Assembly (NCBI RefSeq): GCF_007833215.1
Contig: NZ_CP042239.1
Location: forward strand, 2,664,001 to 2,728,000
From: Sphingomonas suaedae
Lineage (GTDB): Bacteria > Pseudomonadota > Alphaproteobacteria > Sphingomonadales > Sphingomonadaceae
Length of the DNA: 64,000 bases
Direction of reading: 5' to 3'
Position 1 is the stretch's first letter. The number at the start of each line of letters is the position of its first letter. Shown one piece after another: positions 42,793 to 51,415 of the stretch. Under the pieces are notes generated by a model. The model saw only the letters and a program-made list of their open reading frames with translations. It did no database searches and was not told the DNA's origin. The translations under genes were made by a program, and so were the position numbers.

Positions 42793-44844
42793 TCATTTCG
42801 CCGCAGCTGCCGGGGGTGCAGCGGCGGCGAGACCCGGTACATAGGCCGCGCCCTCAAGCACCTCGAGGCTGGATCCCTTGAAGTCATCGCCGATCGGCTG
42901 CGCCTTGCCGCCCAGGCATTTCGACAGGAACCCCTCGCTGATCGCGAAGAAGGACAGGCGGTTCTCCGGCCGGACGAAGCCATGCCCCTCATCGGGATAG
43001 TTGATATAGGTGACGGGCAGATTGCGCGCCTTCATCGCCTCGACGATCTGGTCGCTCTCCGCCTTGACCACCCGGGGATCGTTGCCGCCCTGACCGATCA
43101 GCAAGGGCTTCTTGATCGCATCGACGCGACTGATCGGCGACTGCGCCATCATGCGCTTCACATCCTCGGGCTTGGTCGGGTCCCCGATATGCTTGTAGAA
43201 GGTTCCCTCGAGGATCGGGCGCCAATAGGGCGGGAAGCTCTCCATCAGCGTTTTGAGGTTCGACGGGCCGACGATGTCGACGCCACAGGCGAATTTGTCA
43301 GGCGTGAAGGTCAGGCCGACCAGCGTCGCATAGCCGCCATAGGAGCCGCCCATGATCGCGACCTTGTCGGGCGTGGTGACGCCACCCTTGATCGACCAAT
43401 CGACCGCGTCGATCAGATCCTGGTGCATCTTGCCCGACCATTCGCCGATCGCGGCGTTGACGAAGCCTTTGCCAAAGCCTGTCGAGCCGCGATAATTGAC
43501 GCTGAGCACCGCATAGCCGCGATTGGCGAGCCATTGATGCGCGCTGTTATAGCCATAGCCGTCGCGCGCCCAGGGGCCGCCATGGACGAAGAGTACCATC
43601 GGCACCGGCTTGTCGGCCTTGCCATCCTTGTTCGCATCGGCGCCGGGGGGAAGAGTGAGATAGCTCACCAGCGTCTTGCCATCGCCGGTCGGGATTTCGA
43701 CCGGCCACATCGGCTGTAGCGGATAGGCCGACAGGTCGGGGCGGGTCTCATACAGCTTGGTGAGCGTCTTGCCCTTGCGGTCGTAGATATAGGCGGTGGC
43801 GGGCTGTTCCGCCGCGCTCGCCGCGACGATCAGCTTCGACCCATCATCGGTCGACGACATGATCGATACCTCGCCCGGCAGTTTCGACTGGAGAAAGTCG
43901 AAATCGGCCTTCGCCTCGGCATTCAACGGGGTCCATTCATTCTTGAGATAATTCACCGAATAGGCGACCGGCTCATAGGTTTCGGGGTCGGTCAGCAGCC
44001 CCTGAATATCCGCCTTGTCGCTCGCGGCGATCACGTCGGTCTTCAGGCTGTCGGCGTCCATCTTCACCAGCGCCGCCTTGTCGCGGCCGCGGCTGTCCAC
44101 CCAATAGAGCGTCGTGCCGTCCTTGTTGAAGCCGATCGGCGCGGTGGTGAAGAAATCCTCGTTCGCGACCGTAAGAACCTCGGCCCACTTGCCGTCCGCG
44201 CCCAGCCGGAAATATTTGCTCCCGCCGCCCGGCACCTGCTGAAAGGCGAAGCGGGGTTTCAGCTGATTGTCGGTGACCCAGCCGCCATAGCCGGGATTTT
44301 CCATGACCAGCTTGCTCGCGCCGGTCTTGTAGTTGACCTCATACAGGTCGAAAAACTGCGGGTTGCGATCGTTCAGGCCGATCAGCACGACATCGGGGCG
44401 CAGCTTGCTGACCCCCTGGATCGTCGCGCGCACCTTGTCGCCCGCCTTGGTCAGCGCAGTGTCCTTGAGCGTCGCGATATCGACCGAATGGACGCGGAAA
44501 TTCTCGTTTCCGCCGCTGTCCTGCAAATAGATGATGTGTGCGCCGTCGGGCGCCCAGAAATAATTCTGAAGCCCGCGCTTCGCCTCCTTGGTCACCGCCT
44601 TGGCGGCGGCGAGATTACCGATCGGCGCGACCCAGACGTTCATGACGCCATCGACCGGCGCCAGCCAGCTGACATGCTTGCCGTCCGGACTGATCTGCCC
44701 GCCCGCACGGCTGGGATTGCCGAATATCTTGTCGCGCGGGATCAGCCTGTCTTCCGATGTGACGGGAGCGGCCGCACCGGCATAGGCTGCGGTTCCGGCG
44801 AGCAACACGGCGCCCGAGAGCAATGCGATCGTTAGTCGTTTCAT
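42793..44844 (-). CDS. S9 family prolyl oligopeptidase-like serine peptidase
   Basis: Exported peptidase of 683 residues. Signal peptide: IALLSGAVLLAGTAAYAG. A beta-propeller covers roughly residues 45-410 (ISPDGKHVSWLAPVDG, YFWAPDGAHIIYLQDSGGNENF). The C-terminal alpha/beta hydrolase has VLFVHGGPWARDGYGYN, nucleophile Ser in IMGGSYGGYATLVG (about residue 500), Asp in GQGGNDPRV and His in YPDEGHGFVRPENR. It cleaves peptides or amide/ester bonds; the natural substrate is unknown. GGAGGG lies 7 bases before the ATG at 44844. A 22-base palindrome overlaps its likely promoter. The gene after it (PBP) has its own promoter. Confidence 0.94.
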   Translation of the reverse strand: MKRLTIALLSGAVLLAGTAAYAGAAAPVTSEDRLIPRDKIFGNPSRAGGQISPDGKHVSWLAPVDGVMNVWVAPIGNLAAAKAVTKEAKRGLQNYFWAPDGAHIIYLQDSGGNENFRVHSVDIATLKDTALTKAGDKVRATIQGVSKLRPDVVLIGLNDRNPQFFDLYEVNYKTGASKLVMENPGYGGWVTDNQLKPRFAFQQVPGGGSKYFRLGADGKWAEVLTVANEDFFTTAPIGFNKDGTTLYWVDSRGRDKAALVKMDADSLKTDVIAASDKADIQGLLTDPETYEPVAYSVNYLKNEWTPLNAEAKADFDFLQSKLPGEVSIMSSTDDGSKLIVAASAAEQPATAYIYDRKGKTLTKLYETRPDLSAYPLQPMWPVEIPTGDGKTLVSYLTLPPGADANKDGKADKPVPMVLFVHGGPWARDGYGYNSAHQWLANRGYAVLSVNYRGSTGFGKGFVNAAIGEWSGKMHQDLIDAVDWSIKGGVTTPDKVAIMGGSYGGYATLVGLTFTPDKFACGVDIVGPSNLKTLMESFPPYWRPILEGTFYKHIGDPTKPEDVKRMMAQSPISRVDAIKKPLLIGQGGNDPRVVKAESDQIVEAMKARNLPVTYINYPDEGHGFVRPENRLSFFAISEGFLSKCLGGKAQPIGDDFKGSSLEVLEGAAYVPGLAAAAPPAAAAK

Positions 44845-44869
44845 GCGATTTCCCTCCATTGATGGGACG

Positions 44870-44897
44870 AGCATATCACGCCTGTGTATTATTACAA
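44870..44897 (-). promoter_or_regulatory. Candidate promoter of the S9 peptidase gene
   Basis: On the minus strand TTGTAA (44892-44897), 16 bases and TATGCT (44870-44875); the start is expected near 44863, 19 bases before the ATG. The -35 lies inside the palindrome at 44884-44905. Confidence 0.5.
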
Positions 44898-44905
44898 TAA
44901 TACAC
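44884..44905. promoter_or_regulatory. Perfect 22-bp AT-rich palindrome, candidate operator
   Basis: Arms GTGTATTATT (44884-44893) and AATAATACAC (44896-44905) are exact inverted repeats around a 2-base centre. It stands out in high-GC DNA, lies between two peptidase/hydrolase genes and covers the -35 element of the downstream gene, the position of a repressor operator. The binding protein is unknown. Confidence 0.65.
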
Positions 44906-44908
44906 CCC

Positions 44909-46501
44909 TTAACGCACCGGTGCGAAGTTCAGATGATGATAGTCATAGCTGAAATCGGCGATCGGCGAGAGCGCCTTCATCGTGACCCCGGCGACTTTGC
45001 CGTCCTTTACCACGAAGCTGACCAGCGCGTCCTCACCCTTGCCGGGCGCCATCCGGGTGCGGAAGGCGTCGGGACCCCAGGGGTCCAACACGCTCGCGAA
45101 TTGCGGATGCGGGGCGAAGTCGATGTGCAACGTGTCGCCGCGCAACGCGACGGTGATGTCGCCATACCAGGCATCGCGATAACGCCCGGCATAGGCGGCG
45201 AGCGGAAGGCTCGGGCCGCCTTTCGGGCGGTTTGCGTCGCCATCGCCCATCGCCGCCGCCATGCTTTCCGCCGCCAGCTTGTTGCGCGCGACATAGCTGC
45301 CCACCCAGTCATAGGCGGGTGCGCCGAGCAGGTGATCGAGGATCGCGTTGCGGATGCCGCCCGACACGCTGTCCTCGGTATTGCTGAACACCGCGACGCC
45401 GACCCCTGCCGAGGGGATCAGCGCGGTCTGCGTCACCTGTCCCGACAGGCCCCCCGAATGGCTGATGAGGCGGCGCGCGCGGAAATCCTGGACGAACCAG
45501 CCCAGCGCATAGCCGGACATGATCGGCCGGGCAGGATTGAGGTCGGTTGCGCCATCGCTCGACGAGACGACGACCTGCGGCGTCCACATCTCGGCGGCGC
45601 TTTCCTTGCTCCACAATTTCTTGCCACCGGGCAGTTCGCCCAGTGCCAGCTGAACCTGAAGCCATTTGGCGATGTCGGTCACGCTGGCGTTGATCCCCGC
45701 ACCCGGATCGACCACCGGGGATTCGTCGGGCTGGATCACCTTCATCGGCCCCACCCCGCGCACCGGCGGGCCGAGCCGCGCGTGGCGGCCCGCCACATTC
45801 TTTGTCCTGAGCAGTTCGAGCGACGGGACCGCATCGACCATTCCCATCGGCTCCAGCATCCGCGTGCGGATGAAATCGCGCCAGCTGAGTCCCGACACCC
45901 TCTCGATCAGCGCGCCCGCGACGATGTAGAGGATATTGTCATAATCATAGCCGCCCCGGAACGGTCGCACCGGCTGAAGGAACTGCAGCGCGCGGATCGC
46001 ATCCTGCGCGGTGCGGTTCGAGCGCGGGAAATAGAGCAGGTCCCCCGCGCCGAGCGGCAAGCCCGATCGATGGACCAACAGATCACGGACGTTGAACAGC
46101 GTCGTGACCGCCGGGTCGGCCATTTTGAAGTCCGGCAGATGCTGCGTCAGCCGGTCGTCCCAGCCGATCTTGCCCTCTTCCACCAGCATCGCCAGCGCTG
46201 CCGCGGTGAACGCCTTGCTGTTCGATGCGATGCCGAAGCGGGTGTGGACGTCGACCGGATCGGGACGACCCATGGTCCGCACGCCATAGCTCTTGAGCCA
46301 CACCGGCTGGTCCTTGCGCACGATCGCCACGGCGATGCCGGGCGTCTCGAACGCGCGCATGAAGTCCGCGACGATGGTGTCGACTGCGGTTTCGAGCGGT
46401 GCCGCTGCAGCTTGTTGCGCCCATGCGGGCAGTGCAAGCGTTGCCGCGCCGCCCAGACCCAATGCCAGTGCGCCGCGCCGATCCACCGTGAATCCCGTCA
46501 T
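44909..46501 (-). CDS. Beta-lactamase-fold serine hydrolase (class C/esterase type)
   Basis: Exported protein of 530 residues with a possible Tat-type start (VDRRGALALGLGGAATLALPAWA). The beta-lactamase domain has SxxK in FGIASNSKAFTAA (Ser93, Lys96), Tyr-x-Asn in GGYDYDNILY and an HSGG motif in ISHSGGLSGQ. A C-terminal domain of about 110 residues (YAGRYRDAWYGDITVALRGDTLHIDF) resembles DUF3471-type additions. Such proteins act as D-amino-acid peptidases, esterases or D,D-carboxypeptidases; resistance to beta-lactams should not be assumed. The S9 gene follows on the same strand after 64 bases, separated by the palindrome. Confidence 0.9.
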   Translation of the reverse strand: MTGFTVDRRGALALGLGGAATLALPAWAQQAAAAPLETAVDTIVADFMRAFETPGIAVAIVRKDQPVWLKSYGVRTMGRPDPVDVHTRFGIASNSKAFTAAALAMLVEEGKIGWDDRLTQHLPDFKMADPAVTTLFNVRDLLVHRSGLPLGAGDLLYFPRSNRTAQDAIRALQFLQPVRPFRGGYDYDNILYIVAGALIERVSGLSWRDFIRTRMLEPMGMVDAVPSLELLRTKNVAGRHARLGPPVRGVGPMKVIQPDESPVVDPGAGINASVTDIAKWLQVQLALGELPGGKKLWSKESAAEMWTPQVVVSSSDGATDLNPARPIMSGYALGWFVQDFRARRLISHSGGLSGQVTQTALIPSAGVGVAVFSNTEDSVSGGIRNAILDHLLGAPAYDWVGSYVARNKLAAESMAAAMGDGDANRPKGGPSLPLAAYAGRYRDAWYGDITVALRGDTLHIDFAPHPQFASVLDPWGPDAFRTRMAPGKGEDALVSFVVKDGKVAGVTMKALSPIADFSYDYHHLNFAPVR

Positions 46502-46506
46502 TCCGC

Positions 46507-46626
46507 GTCACCCCAAGCTGGTCGCCCCGGCCTTGCGCCGGGACCCACTGGACCGCAAGCGCATCGCATCAGCCCAGAAGACCGACCTTGCCGCCCGGTG
46601 GACCCCGGAACAAGCCCCGGGGGTGA
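46507..46626. repeat. Paired REP-like inverted repeats
   Basis: GTCACCCC (46507-46514) and GGGGTGAC (46619-46626) are inverted ends of a 120-base stretch. Each side holds its own hairpin: CCCGGC-CTTGC-GCCGGG on the left, and CCCCGG...CCGGGG near 46605-46620 on the right. It fills the gap between the HNH gene and the beta-lactamase-fold gene and could act as a transcription end point. Confidence 0.7.
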
Positions 46627-46637
46627 CAATCGGGAGG

Positions 46638-47204
46638 TTATGCCTCCAGCTCGACGTCCCAGTAGAGCCAGTCGCGCCAGGTATCGTGAAGATAGTTGGG
46701 CGGGAAGCGGCGACCATGTTCCTGCAGCTGCCAGCTGGTCGGGCGGATCGGCGCCATGAAGAGCGGCATCGCCGCCTGTTTGGGCGTGCGGCCACCTTTC
46801 TTGAGGTTGCACGGCGCACAGGCGGTCGCGACATTTTCCCAGGTTGTCCGCCCGCCCTGCGCGCGCGGGATGACATGGTCGAAGGTCAGATCGCGGTGGC
46901 TGCCGCAATATTGGCATTCAAACTTGTCGCGCAGGAACAGGTTGAAGCGGGTGAAGGCCGGAAATTGCGATGGTTTCACATATTGTTTGAGCGCGATGAC
47001 GCTCGGCAGCTTGATGCACGCGGTTGGGCTGCGCACCTCGCGCTCATAATGGCTGACGATATCGACGCGATCTAGAAACACCGCCTTGATCGCGGTCTGC
47101 CACGGCCAGACGCTGAGCGGATAATAGGAAAGCGGGGTGTAATCGGCGTTCAGAACGAGCGCCGGACAACCGTCCGGATGTCGGATCAGATCGGGATGGT
47201 ACAT
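46638..47204 (-). CDS. HNH endonuclease
   Basis: Protein of 188 residues. The HNH core is at about 95-145: FECQYCGSHRDLTFDHVIPRAQGGRTTWENVATACAPCNLKKGGRTP, with two CxxC zinc pairs, the catalytic His and the Asn. The N-terminal part (GCPALVLNADYTPLSYYPLSVWPWQTAIKAVFLDRVDIVSHYE) is the usual partner in this widespread chromosomal HNH family. Its biological role is unknown; it is common outside phages and is not by itself evidence of a defence system. GAGGGGGATC precedes the ATG. Confidence 0.93.
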   Translation of the reverse strand: MYHPDLIRHPDGCPALVLNADYTPLSYYPLSVWPWQTAIKAVFLDRVDIVSHYEREVRSPTACIKLPSVIALKQYVKPSQFPAFTRFNLFLRDKFECQYCGSHRDLTFDHVIPRAQGGRTTWENVATACAPCNLKKGGRTPKQAAMPLFMAPIRPTSWQLQEHGRRFPPNYLHDTWRDWLYWDVELEA

Positions 47205-47323
47205 GATCCCCCTCGTGCCGCTCGTTCGTGCGCGTTGGCGGGTGTCTCGCCGCCAGCCGTGACATGCATATGACAGCACGGGCCGCGACTCGCGGTCAAG
47301 GGCCGGTTTGCGCGCGGTCGCAC

Positions 47324-48088
47324 CTAATCTGCATAGATCATGCGTCGGCTCATGCCCCCGTCGATCACCAGGGCCTGGCCGGTGACGAACGCGGCCCGAT
47401 CGGCGAGGAACAGAACCGCGTCGGCGATGTCGTCGGGGGTGCCGACGCGCCCAACCGGGTGCTGGGTGCGGTCGATCACGCGATGCTCTGGCTCCGAACG
47501 CTGCGACGATTTCTGCCATTGCGCCGTCTCGATCCAGCCGGGGCAGATCGCATTGACGCGGATATCCGGCCCCAGGCTGACCGCCAGCGCATGGGTGAGT
47601 GCGACCAGTCCGCCCTTCGCCGCGGCATAGCCCTCGCAATTCGGCTCGGACTGGAAGGCGCGGGTCGAGGCCATCAGGACGATCGATCCGTTGCTGGGCC
47701 GAAGCAGCGGAACAGCGCCGCGCGTCATCAGGAAAGCGCCGGTCAGGTGGCTGTCCTGCCATTTGCGCCAGTCCGACAGAGCCAGCGTCTCGATCGGGCC
47801 GCTGACCGGGTCGGCGATGCCGGCATTGCTGACCAGCAGATCGAGCCCGTCGGCCCCGGCGTCCCTGCTCCACCTGGCGAAGGCCGCGAATGCCTGATCG
47901 ACCGCGTCCTCGTCGCCGACATCGGCCAGTTGGGTCAGCAGCGGGCGCGGCGCGTGCGCCTGCGCCAGTTCGCGCAGCGCGACGCGGTCCAAATCGATCG
48001 CCATCACGCCCCAGCCTTCGCCGAGCAGCCGCTCGACAATCCCGCGGCCGATCCCCTGCGCTCCACCCGTCACAATCGCCGTTCGCAT
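47324..48088 (-). CDS. Short-chain dehydrogenase/reductase
   Basis: NAD(P)-dependent SDR of 254 residues. Cofactor motif IVTGGAQGIGRGIVE, structural VSNAGIADP, catalytic Ser in IVLMASTRAFQSEPNCEGYAAAKGG with YxxxK, and the C-terminal VNAICPGWIETAQW and FVTGQALVIDGGMSRRM. The ATG at 48088 has GGAGG 7 bases upstream. It is divergent from crtY, 107 bases apart. The substrate is unknown; a role in carotenoid modification is possible only by position. Confidence 0.92.
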   Translation of the reverse strand: MRTAIVTGGAQGIGRGIVERLLGEGWGVMAIDLDRVALRELAQAHAPRPLLTQLADVGDEDAVDQAFAAFARWSRDAGADGLDLLVSNAGIADPVSGPIETLALSDWRKWQDSHLTGAFLMTRGAVPLLRPSNGSIVLMASTRAFQSEPNCEGYAAAKGGLVALTHALAVSLGPDIRVNAICPGWIETAQWQKSSQRSEPEHRVIDRTQHPVGRVGTPDDIADAVLFLADRAAFVTGQALVIDGGMSRRMIYAD

Positions 48089-48195
48089 CACCTGTCCTCC
48101 ATTTCGTGGGGCCGAACGCATCGCCGCGACGGAAAGGTTCGTGACCGCCATGAGCGGGGCTTCCACCGGTCCCGGCGATCCGCTAGGCGGCGGCG

Positions 48196-49359
48196 ATGCC
48201 AGCGATCATCCATTGCGACGTCGCCATTGTCGGAGGCGGTCTCGCCGGCGGCCTGATCGCGCTCGCGCTGCGCCGCAAACATCCCACCCTCGACGTCCGC
48301 CTGATCGAGGGCGGGCGCACGCTGGGCGGCAACCATCTCTGGTCCTTCTTCGCGAGCGATGTCGCGCCCGCCGACCGCTGGCTGGTCGCGCCGCTGATCT
48401 CCTATGGCTGGACCAGCTATGACGTTCATTTCCCGGCCCATGCCCGCACGCTGAAATCCGCCTATTATTCCATCGAGTCCGAACGGTTCGACCAGGTCGT
48501 GCGTGCGGCGATGCCCGACCATGCGGTGATGACGCGGCGCAAGGTGCTCGGTGCCAGCGCGCGCGCGGTAGTGCTGGCCGATGGCGACCGGATCGAGGCG
48601 GGCGGGGTGATCGATTGCCGCGGGCCGGGCGACCTGTCCAAGCTCGATCTGGGCTGGCAGAAATTCTTGGGGCGCGAGCTGGCGCTGGCCGAACCCCATG
48701 CGCTCAAGCGCCCGGTGGTGATGGACGCGACGGTCGCGCAGATCGACGGATACCGGTTCATGTACGCGCTGCCCTTTGCGGCGACCCGACTGTTCCTCGA
48801 GGATACTTATTACAGCGATGCGCCCGAGATCGATGTGGCGGCATCGGCCAAGCGGATCGACGCCTGGGCGAGCGCGCGCAACATCGCAGTGGAGGGGGTC
48901 ACGCGCGAAGAGGCTGGCGCGCTGCCGATCGCGATGGGTGGCGATTTCGAGGAATATTGGAAGTCTGGCGGCAATCGCGTTGCCAAGGGCGGGATGCGCG
49001 CCGGGCTGTTCCACCCGGTCACCGGCTATTCGCTGCCCGATGCGGTGCGCCTCGCCGCCCTCATCGGCAATAGCCGCGACCTGTCGGGCGTGGCGCTGCA
49101 CGCGCTGACCCACGGCCATGCGCGAAAGACATGGCGCCAGCGCGGCTATTACCGCATGTTGTCGGCGATGCTGTTCCGCGCGGCCGATCCGGGCGAGCGC
49201 TATCGCATCCTTGAACGATTTTACCGGTTGGACGCGGGGCTGATCGCCCGCTTCTATGGTGGACAGTCGAGCCTGTTCGATCGGGCACGGGTACTCGCCG
49301 GCAAGCCGCCGGTACCGATCAAGCGCGCCTTGGGCGCGATCAGGGGGACGGCGCGATGA
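48196..49359 (+). CDS. crtY: Lycopene beta-cyclase
   Basis: FAD/NAD(P)H-dependent CrtY of 387 residues, converting lycopene to beta-carotene by cyclising both ends. The N-terminal dinucleotide motif is DVAIVGGGLAGGLIALAL. CrtY-type motifs are NHLWSFF, GGVIDCRGP and the C-terminal FHPVTGYSLPDAVRLA. The ATG follows GGCGGCG. First gene of the four-gene run crtY-crtI-LOG-crtB, overlapping crtI by ATGA. Product direction therefore points to beta-carotene and its hydroxylated derivatives; no crtZ, crtW or crtG lies in the window. Confidence 0.95.
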   Translation: MPAIIHCDVAIVGGGLAGGLIALALRRKHPTLDVRLIEGGRTLGGNHLWSFFASDVAPADRWLVAPLISYGWTSYDVHFPAHARTLKSAYYSIESERFDQVVRAAMPDHAVMTRRKVLGASARAVVLADGDRIEAGGVIDCRGPGDLSKLDLGWQKFLGRELALAEPHALKRPVVMDATVAQIDGYRFMYALPFAATRLFLEDTYYSDAPEIDVAASAKRIDAWASARNIAVEGVTREEAGALPIAMGGDFEEYWKSGGNRVAKGGMRAGLFHPVTGYSLPDAVRLAALIGNSRDLSGVALHALTHGHARKTWRQRGYYRMLSAMLFRAADPGERYRILERFYRLDAGLIARFYGGQSSLFDRARVLAGKPPVPIKRALGAIRGTAR

Positions 49360-50837
49360 AACGGGCAGCAGTCATCGGCGCGGGGTTCGGCGGTCTGGCG
49401 CTGGCCATCCGCCTCCAATCGGCGGGCGTCGAGACCGTGGTGATCGAGGCGCGCGACAAGCCGGGCGGGCGCGGCTATTATTGGGAAAGGGACGGCTTCG
49501 TCTTCGACGCCGGTCCCACGGTCATCACCGCACCCGAGTCGCTGGAGGAGCTGTGGTCGCTGTCCGGCCACCGCATGGCGGACGATGTCACGCTGGTCCC
49601 GGTCTCGCCCTTCTACCGGCTCAATTGGCCGGATGGGACGAACTTCGACTACACCAATGACGACAGCATCCTGACGGCCGAGATCGCCAAGCTCGATCCC
49701 GCCGACATCGCCGGCTATCGCCGCTTCCTCGACTATTCGGCGGGCGTGTACCGCGAGGGCTATGAGAAGCTAGGCCATGTCGCGTTTCTCGACTTCGGGT
49801 CGATGGTGAAGGCGGCGCCCGCGCTGATGAAATATCAGGCGTGGCGCAGCGTCTATTCGATGGTCTCGACCTTCGTGAAGAACGAGAAGCTGCGCGAGGC
49901 GCTGTCGTTCCACACGCTGCTGGTCGGCGGCAACCCGATGACCACCAGCGCCATCTATGCGCTGATCCACAAGCTCGAGCGCGACGGCGGCGTGTGGTTC
50001 GCGATGGGCGGGACCAACCGGCTGGTCGCCGGTATGGTGCGGCACTTCGAGCGGCTGGGCGGGAAGCTGGTGCTGGGCGACGCGGTCGAGGAGATCGAGA
50101 CGCTGGGCGAGCGCGCGACGGCGGTGCGCACCAAATCGGGTGCGCGGTTCGAGGTCGATGCGGTCGCCAGCAACGCCGACATCGTCCACAGCTATCGCGA
50201 CCTGCTCAAGGGCTCGCGCAGCGCACAGCGCACCGCCGGAAGGCTTGAGCGCAAGCGTTTCTCCCCGTCGCTGTTCGTCGTGCATTTCGGGATCAAGGGC
50301 ACGTGGCCCGGCATCCCGCACCATATGATCCTGTTCGGCCCGCGCTATAAGGGGCTGCTCGCCGACATCTACGACCATGGCGTGCTGAGCGAGGACTTCT
50401 CGCTATACCTGCACCACCCGACCGTCACCGATCCGTCGATGGCGCCGGAGGGGCATTCGACCTTCTATGCGCTCGCGCCCGTACCGCACATGGGCAAGTC
50501 GCCGGTTGACTGGGACGAGGTCCGACCGATCCTCGAAAAGCGCATCCTGGACGAGGTCGGCCGCCGCCTGATCCCCGACATCCATGAGCGGATCGTCACC
50601 AAGTTCAGCTATGCGCCGACCGACTTCCAGCACGATCTGGCCGCGCATCTGGGCAGCGCGTTCAGCCTCGAGCCGATCCTGACGCAAAGCGCCTATTTCC
50701 GCGTGCACAATCGCGATTCCTCGATTCCCAACCTCTATTTCGTCGGCGCGGGGACGCATCCCGGCGCCGGAATCCCCGGCGTGGTCGGCAGCGCCAAAGC
50801 CACCGCCGCGCTGATGCTGGAGCAACGACAGACGTGA
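49356..50837 (+). CDS. crtI: Phytoene desaturase
   Basis: FAD-dependent CrtI of 493 residues that desaturates phytoene to lycopene in four steps. N-terminal FAD motif: AAVIGAGFGGLALAIRLQSAG, then DKPGGRGYYWERDGFVFDAGPTVIT. The C-terminal bacterial desaturase signature is NLYFVGAGTHPGAGIPGVVGSAKA. Length and motifs fit the bacterial/fungal CrtI class. Overlaps crtY (ATGA) and the following LOG gene (GTGA), so it is translated in a coupled way. Lycopene made here feeds CrtY. Confidence 0.97.
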   Translation: MKRAAVIGAGFGGLALAIRLQSAGVETVVIEARDKPGGRGYYWERDGFVFDAGPTVITAPESLEELWSLSGHRMADDVTLVPVSPFYRLNWPDGTNFDYTNDDSILTAEIAKLDPADIAGYRRFLDYSAGVYREGYEKLGHVAFLDFGSMVKAAPALMKYQAWRSVYSMVSTFVKNEKLREALSFHTLLVGGNPMTTSAIYALIHKLERDGGVWFAMGGTNRLVAGMVRHFERLGGKLVLGDAVEEIETLGERATAVRTKSGARFEVDAVASNADIVHSYRDLLKGSRSAQRTAGRLERKRFSPSLFVVHFGIKGTWPGIPHHMILFGPRYKGLLADIYDHGVLSEDFSLYLHHPTVTDPSMAPEGHSTFYALAPVPHMGKSPVDWDEVRPILEKRILDEVGRRLIPDIHERIVTKFSYAPTDFQHDLAAHLGSAFSLEPILTQSAYFRVHNRDSSIPNLYFVGAGTHPGAGIPGVVGSAKATAALMLEQRQT

Positions 50838-51415
50838 AGCGCCTTGCCATCTATTGCGGCTCCGCGACCCCGGCGGATCCGGTCTATATCGACAATGCCC
50901 GGTTCGTCGGGCGCACATTGGCCGAGCGCGGGATCGGCGTCGTCTATGGCGGCGGGCGGCTGGGGCTGATGGGCGCAGTTGCCGACGCAGCGCTGGAGGC
51001 GGGCGGCGAGGTCATCGGGGTGATCCCGCAGGCGCTGGTCGATGCCGAGGTCGCGCATCGCGGCTGCACGGAACTGCATGTCGTGCGCACGATGCACGAG
51101 CGCAAACAGGCGTTCACCGACATGTCGGACGGTTTCGTCACGCTGCCCGGCGGCACCGGGACGATGGACGAACTCTGGGAGGCGATGAGCTGGGCGCAGA
51201 TCGGCTATCATGCCAATCCGGTCGGGCTGCTCAACGTCTCGGGCTATTATGACGGGCTGATCCAGTTCGTCGCCAAGATGGGCGAGGTCGGCTTCCTGCG
51301 CCCCCAGCATCAGTCGATCCTGCTGATCGACGACACGCTGGACGGCCTGCTCGACAAGATGGCGGGGCATGTGCCGGCCACGACGATCGGCCAGATCGGC
51401 AGCAGGGACCTGTGA
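50834..51415 (+). CDS. LOG-family Rossmann protein (TIGR00730 type)
   Basis: Protein of 193 residues with the LOG/lysine-decarboxylase-like fold. The diagnostic PGGxGTxxE motif is in FVTLPGGTGTMDELWEAMSW, with GVVYGGGRLGLMGAVADAAL before it and VVRTMHERKQAFTDMSDGF. Known members cleave nucleoside monophosphates (cytokinin riboside monophosphates or AMP) to the free base. No carotenoid reaction is known for the family. It uses a GTG start in a GTGA overlap with crtI and ends in a GTGA overlap with crtB, so it is firmly part of the crt operon. Confidence 0.93.
   Translation: MKRLAIYCGSATPADPVYIDNARFVGRTLAERGIGVVYGGGRLGLMGAVADAALEAGGEVIGVIPQALVDAEVAHRGCTELHVVRTMHERKQAFTDMSDGFVTLPGGTGTMDELWEAMSWAQIGYHANPVGLLNVSGYYDGLIQFVAKMGEVGFLRPQHQSILLIDDTLDGLLDKMAGHVPATTIGQIGSRDL

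Noticed and set aside
41197..43719. An 840-codon plus-strand open frame opposite the PBP and S9 peptidase genes
   Set aside because: Composition is typical of antisense shadow translation, it spans two real genes and their promoter, and no motif or ribosome binding site supports it.
44909..46501. Beta-lactam resistance gene
   Set aside because: The active-site pattern and C-terminal extra domain fit the broad serine-hydrolase/esterase group; resistance is not supported by sequence alone.
46638..47204. HNH nuclease as part of a defence or homing element
   Set aside because: This is a widespread chromosomal HNH family; no methylase, helicase, integrase or other defence gene lies beside it.
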